In this document: in pieces, positions 23,639 to 30,324 of the stretch
How the letters are laid out: every line of letters begins with the position of its first letter
How positions within the stretch are numbered: position 1 is the first letter of the stretch
From: an uncultured Cytophagales bacterium
Lineage (GTDB): Bacteria; Bacteroidota; Bacteroidia; Cytophagales; 172606-1
Direction: 5' to 3'
Length of the DNA: 47,301 bases
Assembly: GCA_902805615.1 (NCBI GenBank)
Contig: CADCTQ010000033.1
Coordinates: 1 to 47,301 of the forward strand
Made by a program: the position numbers and the translations under genes
The notes under the pieces: model-generated
Told to the model about the DNA's origin: nothing
The model's input: the letters and a program-made list of their open reading frames with translations, nothing else
Databases searched by the model: none

Positions 23639-25440
23639 CATCCATGCACCGCTGCCGGTGCCGGTGCCGGACTGCCCTTCACGGGGGCCCGTTCGCCGAT
23701 CTGCTGGCGCCACATGGCGTAGTAGAGGCCCTTCCGTTCGAGCAGTTCGCCGTGGGTGCCCGCTTCGGCAATGTGGCCTTTTTCGAGGACGAAAATCTGG
23801 TCGGCGTGCAGCACCGTGCTCAGCCGGTGGGCAATGAGGATGGTCAGGTGCTGCTGGCTCCCCGATACGTCCCGCACGGTTTTGCCGATCTCCTCTTCGG
23901 TGAGCGAATCCAGCGCCGAGGTGGCTTCGTCGAACACCAGCAGGGCGGGTTTGCGCAGCAGGGCCCGGGCAATGGAGAGGCGCTGTTTCTCGCCGCCCGA
24001 CACTTTTACGCCTCCTTCGCCCAGCACCGTGTCGAGGCCCTTGTCGGCGCGGGCCAGCAGGCTGTCGGCGGCGGCCTTGCGCAGCACGTCGAGGCATTCG
24101 GCGTCGGTGGCGTTGGGAGCCACGAACAGGAGGTTTTCGCGGATGGTGCCGGCAAAGAGCTGGGTGTCCTGCGTCACGAAGCCGATCTGTTCGCGCAGCC
24201 CGTTGAGGTCTACCTGGTGGCCCGGCACGCCGTTGTAGAGGATGCGGCCCGACTCGGGCGTGTACAGCCCCACGAGCAGCTTCACCAGGGTGGTTTTGCC
24301 CGCCCCCGACGGACCCACGAAGGCAATGGTCTGCCCCAGCCGGGTCTGGAACGAAATGTTTTCGAGGGCCCGGCCGGCGGCGCTGCGGTGCTTGAAGCTC
24401 ACTTCCTCGAAGGCCAGTTCGCGGATGCGGCCCACGGGCACGGGGTTGTCGGGGGTTTTCTCCTTGGGCATGGCGATGATGCGGCCGAAGTTTTCCAGCG
24501 ACACTTCCGTTTCGCGGTAAATGTTGATGATGTTGCCCAGTTCCTGCAAGGGGCCGAACACGAAGAACGAGTACAGGAAGAAGGTGAAAAACTGCCCCAC
24601 GGTGAGGTTGCCCGTCACCACCAGATACAGCATGAGCAGCAGCAGGGCGTTGCGCAGCAGGTTCACGAAGGTGCCCTGCACGAAGCTCAAGCTGCGGATG
24701 TAGCGCACTTTCTTGAGTTCGAGTTGCAGGATTTTGGCCGTGGTGCCGTTGAGCCGCCGGGTCTCCTGCCCGGACAGCCCCAGGCTCTTGATGAGTTCGA
24801 TGTTGCGCAGCGACTCGGTGGTGGAGCCGGCCAGGCTGGTGGTCTGGGCCACGATGCTCTTCTGAATGACCTTGATGCGTTTGCTCAGCACCGAACTCAC
24901 CACGCCCAGCAGCGGCACCGACGACAGGTACACCACGCCCAGCAGCCAGTTGGTGTTGATGGCGTACACCATCACGAACACGATGCCCACCAGGGCGGTG
25001 AACAGGATGTTGACGAAGGCGGCAATGAGCTTTTCGACGTCGGTCCGCACTTTCTGGAGGATGCCCAGCGTCTCGCCGCTGCGCTGGTCTTCGAACACCG
25101 CGTAGGGCATGTCGAGGGAGTGGCGCAGGCCGTCGGAGTAGATCTGGGCGCCCAGCCGCTGGGTGATCACGTTCACGAAGTAGTCCTGGAAAGCTTTGGC
25201 AATGCGCGACACCATCGCCACGCCCATCGCCGCCAGGATGAGCAGGCCCGCCCCGCGCAGGAACACGCCCAGGTTGTCGTACGCCCGCAGCGAGCCGTCC
25301 TTGCGGATCACGTACCCGTCAATGATCTTCTGGAAAATGTACGGGTCGAGGAAGGAGAAGGTCTGGTTGATGGCCGCCAGCAGGAGGGCCAGCAGCACCA
25401 GTCCCCAGTACTGCTTCAGGTAGGAATACAATAATTTCAT
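23638..25440 (-). CDS. ABC exporter, membrane and ATPase domains fused
   Basis: The 600-residue half-transporter belongs to the MsbA/LmrA-like group. Six membrane spans cover about residues 10-310, then the nucleotide-binding domain has Walker A GPSGAGKTT (near residue 383), Q-loop GFVTQDTQLF, signature VSGGEKQRLSIARALL, Walker B LLVFDEATSALD and the switch His in IAHRLST. It has no C39 peptidase domain, so it does not trim leader peptides. It probably works as a homodimer exporting lipids, drugs or peptides. It lies 105 nt behind the ArsR-type repressor on the same strand, so metal or stress control is likely. Confidence 0.93.
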   Translation of the reverse strand: MKLLYSYLKQYWGLVLLALLLAAINQTFSFLDPYIFQKIIDGYVIRKDGSLRAYDNLGVFLRGAGLLILAAMGVAMVSRIAKAFQDYFVNVITQRLGAQIYSDGLRHSLDMPYAVFEDQRSGETLGILQKVRTDVEKLIAAFVNILFTALVGIVFVMVYAINTNWLLGVVYLSSVPLLGVVSSVLSKRIKVIQKSIVAQTTSLAGSTTESLRNIELIKSLGLSGQETRRLNGTTAKILQLELKKVRYIRSLSFVQGTFVNLLRNALLLLMLYLVVTGNLTVGQFFTFFLYSFFVFGPLQELGNIINIYRETEVSLENFGRIIAMPKEKTPDNPVPVGRIRELAFEEVSFKHRSAAGRALENISFQTRLGQTIAFVGPSGAGKTTLVKLLVGLYTPESGRILYNGVPGHQVDLNGLREQIGFVTQDTQLFAGTIRENLLFVAPNATDAECLDVLRKAAADSLLARADKGLDTVLGEGGVKVSGGEKQRLSIARALLRKPALLVFDEATSALDSLTEEEIGKTVRDVSGSQQHLTILIAHRLSTVLHADQIFVLEKGHIAEAGTHGELLERKGLYYAMWRQQIGERAPVKGSPAPAPAAVHG

Positions 25441-25545
25441 ATCGGTCGGTAAGTGGATACGTGATTTCGGAGGCTGGATCGTGCGTGCCGGACTCCCGCC
25501 ACGCCCCCGGACCGGCGTACGGGTCTATTCCTCATGCAAAAGCGA

Positions 25546-25854
25546 TCATTCACTGTTTCCGGGCGGCTGCCCGTTCCTGAGTTCGTTGAGGAAGTCAATC
25601 AGGGCCTGCACCCCTTCCCGGTTGAGCGACAGGTTGAGGTTGCGGCCGGTTTTGTCGGCGTGGACCAGCCCGGCGTCGGCCAGCACCTTTACGTGGTGCG
25701 ACACCGAGGGCTGGGCCAGGGAAACCACTTCCTGCATCTGGCAGCAGCCCACGCAGCCCTGCCGGGCGATCTTTAGCAGGATCAGCAGGCGGTTGCGGTC
25801 GCCGAGGGCCTTGGCTATTTTCTCCACTGCTTTCGTATCCAACTCCTGGGGCAT
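25546..25854 (-). CDS. ArsR-family metal-sensing-type repressor
   Basis: The protein is 102 residues from the ATG at 25854 (ATG at 25866 and TTG at 25887 are alternatives, but they lie in the promoter/operator). It is a winged helix: KIAKALGDRNRLLILLKIA, then a recognition helix in VSLAQPSVSHHVKVLADAGLV and the wing around ADKTGRNLNLSL. Just before the recognition helix is GCVGCCQ (Cys34, 37, 38), where ArsR/CadC metalloregulators carry their CxC metal site, so metal or thiol sensing is plausible. A palindrome covers its -7 box, implying autoregulation. The ABC exporter follows, and the MNIO gene lies 100 nt upstream. Confidence 0.88.
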   Translation of the reverse strand: MPQELDTKAVEKIAKALGDRNRLLILLKIARQGCVGCCQMQEVVSLAQPSVSHHVKVLADAGLVHADKTGRNLNLSLNREGVQALIDFLNELRNGQPPGNSE

Positions 25855-25864
25855 GGGCAAATAC

Positions 25865-25888
25865 ATTGATCCATGCAAATGTATCAAT
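25865..25888 (-). promoter_or_regulatory. ArsR promoter with overlapping operator
   Basis: The palindrome ATTGAT-N12-ATCAAT (25865-25888, with CAT/ATG also matching further in) encloses TACATTTG (25883-25876 on the minus strand), an exact -7 box. The presumed start codon is 10-20 bases downstream, so the leader is very short. A repressor bound here would cover the promoter core. Confidence 0.65.
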
Positions 25889-25954
25889 ACGTTCGGAAAA
25901 GCGAATGGTTATCCGTCGAAAAATTTTACCCGTGGCGGTATGCAGGGAAAGGCT

Positions 25955-27121
25955 TCAGTTCCGGCGTTGGAGAGGGATAGGGGACGGGTTAAAACCGTCT
26001 TTCCACTTTTGGGCAATGGCGAGGGCGGTTTCGAGCATGGCCGGTTCCCACTGCTCAACCTGCCAGTCGGAATGCGCAAGGGCCGAAGCCCGGAGCAGGT
26101 TTTGCGCTTCGGCGCAATCGGCCGCCGTTTCGAGAATGGTGTACAGGGCTACCTGCCGGGCGTGCAGTTGCGGGTCTTCGGGCGGCACCGGGGCCGGAGC
26201 GACGGGCGGGAGCGGCAGGAAAGCGTTGGGCGGCCGGCCAGCCGTACGCCCGGCGTACCGCTGCACGATGCGGTCCATCGTTGAAAAATCTTCCTGATAT
26301 GCCCGGCGACTCTCCTCGGTAGCCAGACCACTCCCGAGCTGTTCCAGCACCACGTACTTGAGGTTGGGGCACCGGGGAAGGGTACTTTCCAGCAGCGCGA
26401 AGACTTCCGCCGGCACCGCGTCGTCGTGGGTATCGCGCCGGATCTGCCGCGGCGGGTTTACCTGCGAATCGCTCCAACTGCCACCGGAGAGGTGCATTTC
26501 GCGCACCCGCCCGAGCGGATAATGGGTCAGCAGTTCGTCAGCCCTTACGTTAAAATTACGCACCTGGCAATACAGGTTGTGCAGGTCCAGGATGAGGAAC
26601 CCATTGACGGGTTCGAGCAACTGGTCGAGAAACGTCCCGTGCCGCCGTACTTCTTCCGGGGAATACGAAAAGGCCAGGTTCTCCAGGCCGACCGGGCAGC
26701 CGCAGGCGTCCTGGATGCGCATGAGCCGGTCGCGGCCCAGGGCCAGGGTGGCGGGGGTGAACGGAACGCTGACCGGGGCGCCCTTGTGGAAATCCGCCCC
26801 GGTCATAAACCCGAAATGCTCCGTCACGTGGTCAAAGTGGTACGTCGCGGCCAGGGTTTTGAGCCGGTCCAGCCACTGCTGCTGTTCTCCCGTCCACTTT
26901 CCGGCAAACAGCGAAAAGAAAACCCCGTGCCCGACCAGCCGGTTTTCGCGGCCAAACACTTCGAGCAGTCCGGTGAACCATTCCGGCATTCCGGCGGGGT
27001 CGGCAATCGTGTCGAAAGCCCATTCGATGGCCTGCACTTTCCCGGCTTCGAGGAGGGGCAGCGCCGCCAGCAGGATGTTCGCGTCGAGGTTACAGGCAAT
27101 GGCGGAATGGATGTTGGACAT
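25955..27121 (-). CDS. DUF692 multinuclear non-haem iron oxidase (MNIO) with C-terminal extension
   Basis: The protein is 388 residues from the ATG at 27121 (the open frame to 27232 crosses the attenuator hairpin and part of the peptide gene, and is rejected). Residues 1-290 are the DUF692 TIM barrel with its metal-ligand pattern: H65, H102 (TEHFGF), E147-N148 (GLENLAF), D179-x-H181-N182 (LDLHNLY), H210 (REMHLSGG), D230-x-H232 (DTHDDAV) and E260 (VVLEQ). The family (MbnB, TglH, ChrH) uses iron to oxidise cysteines in ribosomal peptides. After a proline-rich linker (about 300-316) a helical tail (317-388) may take the place of the separate partner protein. It is encoded just after a cysteine-ended peptide and is the probable modifying enzyme for it. 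Confidence 0.9.
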   Translation of the reverse strand: MSNIHSAIACNLDANILLAALPLLEAGKVQAIEWAFDTIADPAGMPEWFTGLLEVFGRENRLVGHGVFFSLFAGKWTGEQQQWLDRLKTLAATYHFDHVTEHFGFMTGADFHKGAPVSVPFTPATLALGRDRLMRIQDACGCPVGLENLAFSYSPEEVRRHGTFLDQLLEPVNGFLILDLHNLYCQVRNFNVRADELLTHYPLGRVREMHLSGGSWSDSQVNPPRQIRRDTHDDAVPAEVFALLESTLPRCPNLKYVVLEQLGSGLATEESRRAYQEDFSTMDRIVQRYAGRTAGRPPNAFLPLPPVAPAPVPPEDPQLHARQVALYTILETAADCAEAQNLLRASALAHSDWQVEQWEPAMLETALAIAQKWKDGFNPSPIPLQRRN

Positions 27122-27125
27122 AGGC

Positions 27126-27153
27126 AAAAGAAAAAGGCCGGCCGGAGCCGGCC
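27126..27153 (-). terminator. Attenuator hairpin between precursor peptide and MNIO
   Basis: Reading the minus strand, GGCCGGC-loop TCCG-GCCGGCC (27153-27136) is followed by TTTTTCTTTT (27135-27126). This is a good intrinsic terminator 50 nt after the peptide stop and 4 nt before the MNIO start codon. Partial readthrough would make much more peptide message than enzyme message. Confidence 0.8.
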
Positions 27154-27203
27154 GATGGCACGGAAAGAATTGGACACGGGGACCGCAGGGACAGGCCGGG
27201 GCG

Positions 27204-27359
27204 TTAACCCATGCCGCAGCCGGGGCAGTCATAGGGAACCGGCTGTTCTTTGGTCTTGCCGTCTTCGGGCCCGGGCTGTTCCTCGTTGCACGAGGTAGCT
27301 ACCGTAGTGATCGTGACGGCTACGGCAATGGCTTGGAGAAGCGTTTTGGAAATTTTCAT
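27204..27359 (-). CDS. Putative RiPP precursor: signal peptide plus C-terminal CPGCGMG
   Basis: The 51-residue peptide starts at the ATG at 27359. Residues 1-23 (MKISKTLLQAIAVAVTITTV, then ATS) form a Sec signal, and Cys24 could be lipidated. The mature part is acidic and Pro-rich (NEEQPGPEDGKTKEQPVPYD) and ends in CPGCGMG, with Cys45 and Cys48 two residues apart. It is followed by the DUF692 oxidase, which in characterised systems modifies cysteines of such peptides. A signal sequence instead of a classical leader resembles the Sec-exported bufferin type. It could instead be an ordinary small lipoprotein; the conserved-looking tail and neighbour argue against that. Confidence 0.72.
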   Translation of the reverse strand: MKISKTLLQAIAVAVTITTVATSCNEEQPGPEDGKTKEQPVPYDCPGCGMG

Positions 27360-27416
27360 GGCTTTATCGAATCGGTTAAGCGTGAGCCGGGTCAGGAGCA
27401 CCGGCACCAACTGCAC

Positions 27417-27455
27417 CCGGAAGCACAACCTCCCAGTGGCAGGTTCTGCTTCCGG
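27417..27455 (-). promoter_or_regulatory. 5'-UTR hairpin ahead of the precursor peptide gene
   Basis: Arms of 15 nt (27417-27431 and 27441-27455) pair with one mismatch around a 9-nt loop, 58 nt upstream of the ATG at 27359. Upstream on the minus strand a weak -7-like AACCTTTG occurs near 27492-27485. The hairpin may stabilise or control the message; no known riboswitch pattern is recognised. Confidence 0.5.
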
Positions 27456-27521
27456 GCTCCGTTTACATGGACCCTGCTCAGGGCGCAAAGGTTGCACTGC
27501 GGGCTTTATTCCCCGCAATTC

Positions 27522-29573
27522 TTACTTCTGCGCCACCTCTTCTTTGCCTTCCACCAGCAGGGCCTTCATCTGGCCGCAGAGCTGGCCGCCGTAGTTGGAA
27601 TTGGTAAAAATGGCGTAGCCCATCTTCAGGTCCTTGTACACCTCGAAGTCGCACTGGAAGTCGCCGTTGTTGCCCCCGTGCCCGAACACGGGTCCGTAGG
27701 GCGACTCCCGCACGGCGATGCCCAGGCCCATGCCGCTTTTGTAGCGGGGCTTTTTCTCGCCCTTCTCCCGGGGAAACTCCGAATGCATGGTAAGCATGCG
27801 GGTGTAGGTATCGGGCTGCTGGCCCTGCCCGCTGAGCAGGCCCAGCATGAACTGCGAAAAGCCCTTGGCCTCGGTGTACATGCTGTGGGCCATGCCGGGC
27901 TCACCGGGGATGTACTGGGTGGTAGGCACGTTGTCGTAATGGCCGTAGGATGCCACCTTGGCCAGTTCGTCGTTTTTGGAAAAGTGCACGTTGTACATCT
28001 TCATCGGGCCAGTGACTTCCTCCTTCAACACCTGCAAAATGTCCTTGCCCGTAATGTGGACGACCACCCGCTTGAGGTATTCAAATCCCTCGCCCGAGTA
28101 GCCGTACTGCGTGCCCGGCGTAAACTTGATGTCAAGCTTGCCGTCGGCATTCATGTAGGCCCAGTTGGGAAAGCCCGTGCGGTGCGAAAGCACGTGCCGG
28201 GCCGTGATGAGCTTGTACCGGTCGTCGTGGGCCATGGCCTCGAACGGGAGGTACTGGTAGAGGGGCTTGTCGAGGTCAATCACGCCGCGTTCGGCCAGCC
28301 GGTTCACCACGTAGGCAAACACGGCTTTGGTAATGGAAGCCGCCTCGAACAGGGTATTGTCTTCCACCTTTTCCCGCGTAAGCGAATTCTCCACGCCGTA
28401 GGTCTTGTGGTACACCACCTTGCCGTCTTTGACCAGCGCCAGCGATACGCCGGGAATCTCGTAGAACTGCTGGTAGGCGGCCACGAACTGGTCGAGTTGC
28501 CGGGCCTTGCCCGCGTCGAAGGCGTGGAGAATGCCCTGCTGCGGCACCAGGTCGGGAGGGCTGCTCCGGGTAATCAGGCCGACAGCCGTCACGGCCTTTT
28601 TCTCGCCGGCTTTCAGGGTGACTTCCGCCAGGGTTTCGTTGTTGACGCGGTATACGGTTTCCTTGTCCTGCACCAGGTGCCCCGGCGTGCTTACGCGGTA
28701 AGTGCCGGGCGGCAACTGCACCGTGTACCGGCCCAGCGAATCCACTTTGGCGTCTACCCACAGGGCGGGGGTCTTTACCGAGGTAAGGCGCACCCGGCCG
28801 GGCAATTTCTGCGCCCACGCCTCTTTCCACCTGACCTTGCCGCCCAGCGTACCGAGCCCCTCGTTGGCCCGCATCAGCACGACGTCGCCCAGATGGGCCG
28901 GCGTCCGGAACTTATAGCCGCCTCTCCCCCAGCCGATGACCTTAAAGCCGTCATTGTCTTTGTCAAACACGTTGAGGTCGAGGCCGATGGAGCGGCCCGG
29001 GTACACGTGTTCGCCAAGATCAACGCGCCACTCGTAAGTGGTAAGGTTACCCTGCCGGACGGTCCTGGCCTCTATGTTGTCCCAACTGTACGCGGCGGAC
29101 ACGGGGTCCGAGAGCATCTTGTTGGTGTCCCGGAAGGTTTTGCTCAGCATGAAGGCCGCCACGCCGGAGCCGAATGGCAGGTGGCGGGCATCCACGTACA
29201 GCTCGTGGCAATCCTGCGTATTCCAGGCGGGGCTCTTGGTGGTATCTACCACGTGGTCGTCGTCGGTGACTTCCACGCCCACGTACACCGACCGGTTGTC
29301 GGGGTCGTAGGCCACGCGGTAGTGGGCGGTAAAGTCGGCGGCGCTTTTGGGTTTGATACCGTTGTCTTCCGTTAGGCGGTACTTGGTGAGGCCCTTCGGC
29401 CAGTCCGACAGGTCGCCGTCCACGGTGAGCTTCCCGACGGGGTAGGCGTAGGCAATGGCGGTGTTTTGGGCCTTGGCGTGGTGGCCGGGCAGGAGGCTAA
29501 GGCCAGTCAGGCACAGGGCAACGGCCCGTACCCAATGGAAGGTTGAAGGTGTGAAGAGGTTGCGAAGGGGCAT
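27522..29573 (-). CDS. Secreted serine hydrolase (class C beta-lactamase fold) with N-terminal binding domains
   Basis: The 683-residue protein starts at the ATG at 29573 with a signal peptide ending GHHAKA before QNTA. Residues about 28-220 form a CBM9-like beta-sandwich (KLTVDGDLSDWPKGL..., WRVDLGEHVYPGRSIGLDLNVFDKD). A short carboxypeptidase-regulatory-like domain follows (VDSLGRYTVQLPPGTYRV). The catalytic domain carries the nucleophile motif SITK (Ser413, Lys416), a YSG in place of the usual YxN, and HGG near the end. Such enzymes act as esterases, peptidases or beta-lactamases in the envelope. The N-terminal module suggests attachment to a carbohydrate. It ends 162 nt before the peptide gene and is probably separate from it. 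Confidence 0.85.
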   Translation of the reverse strand: MPLRNLFTPSTFHWVRAVALCLTGLSLLPGHHAKAQNTAIAYAYPVGKLTVDGDLSDWPKGLTKYRLTEDNGIKPKSAADFTAHYRVAYDPDNRSVYVGVEVTDDDHVVDTTKSPAWNTQDCHELYVDARHLPFGSGVAAFMLSKTFRDTNKMLSDPVSAAYSWDNIEARTVRQGNLTTYEWRVDLGEHVYPGRSIGLDLNVFDKDNDGFKVIGWGRGGYKFRTPAHLGDVVLMRANEGLGTLGGKVRWKEAWAQKLPGRVRLTSVKTPALWVDAKVDSLGRYTVQLPPGTYRVSTPGHLVQDKETVYRVNNETLAEVTLKAGEKKAVTAVGLITRSSPPDLVPQQGILHAFDAGKARQLDQFVAAYQQFYEIPGVSLALVKDGKVVYHKTYGVENSLTREKVEDNTLFEAASITKAVFAYVVNRLAERGVIDLDKPLYQYLPFEAMAHDDRYKLITARHVLSHRTGFPNWAYMNADGKLDIKFTPGTQYGYSGEGFEYLKRVVVHITGKDILQVLKEEVTGPMKMYNVHFSKNDELAKVASYGHYDNVPTTQYIPGEPGMAHSMYTEAKGFSQFMLGLLSGQGQQPDTYTRMLTMHSEFPREKGEKKPRYKSGMGLGIAVRESPYGPVFGHGGNNGDFQCDFEVYKDLKMGYAIFTNSNYGGQLCGQMKALLVEGKEEVAQK

Positions 29574-29737
29574 GGTGGTTTTTTCCGGGTTTTTCTGCAA
29601 AGCACCTGCCATTTTTAACAAGCAATTGTAAATCAGGACATTAAATGTCGCGCGTAGTATTTGATACCCGCCGTTGCTGTGCTGTTGCGGACAGTTGCGT
29701 CCGTTTGCGGACACGGCTGCCGGGGGGAGCTTCACGG

Positions 29738-30283
29738 GTTTCTCGCAAGGGCGAAGGAGGCGCGCAAAGGGCGCACAGGGGAGGAATTGAACCGCAGAGG
29801 GCACGGAGAAAAAAAGGAGGAGGAATGGGCACGGTACGCATTGCTGTGTGGTGCTGGTGTCGCCTCGGGGAAGGCGACGCATCGCGGCTCCCCTCCTCGG
29901 AGGGGTTGGGGGTGGGTTTACCTATATGCTACCCGTGATGTGGGGATCATTGCAAGAGAGACCAGTGCAAGGGAGAATACACCTGGGAGAGTATCCGCAG
30001 AAAGTTTGCCAATGGCGTAAGGCAGGGAAGAACCCACCCCAGCCCCCTCTTGGGGTACCTCAATGTGGTGACCCCTGAATAGTACGTATCCTGGCGGTAA
30101 ACCCACCCCCAGCCCCTCCGAGGAGGGGAGCCGCGATGCGTCGCCTTCCCCGAGGCGCCGCCAGCACCATGCAGCAATGCGTACCGTGCCCATTCCTCCT
30201 CCTTTTTTTTCTCCGTGCCCTCTGCGGTTCAATTCCTCCCCTGTGCGCCCTTTGCGCGCTTCCTTTGCGCCTTTGCGGGAAAC
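29738..30283. repeat. Large inverted repeat with arms of about 186 bp
   Basis: Left arm 29738-29922 and right arm 30096-30283 are inverted copies. Over about 165 bp I count roughly six differences and one indel, with a weaker fit at the outer ends. The arms contain CCTCGGAGGGG, CGTGCCCTCTGCGGTTCAAT and CTTTGCGC words common in scattered Bacteroidota intergenic repeats. The centre (29923-30095) is non-coding and has one more copy of the CCCACCCCAGCCCC motif. The region 29574-29737 holds the serine hydrolase upstream sequence, with the palindrome GACATTaAATGTC at 29637-29649. Confidence 0.8.
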
Positions 30284-30324
30284 TCCCCTTTGCGTGAAAC
30301 CCTTGAAACCCCAGAATGGCGCCT

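Noticed and set aside
23638-25440. ABC exporter as a peptide-processing RiPP exporter
   Set aside because: The N-terminus goes straight into membrane spans; no C39 cysteine protease domain is present. The peptide also has its own Sec signal.
26577-29375. Open frame of 932 codons on the plus strand opposite the MNIO, peptide and serine hydrolase genes
   Set aside because: It is a shadow caused by high GC in third positions: its translation is rich in His, Val, Arg and Gly, has no domain motif, and lies antisense to genes with clear motifs.
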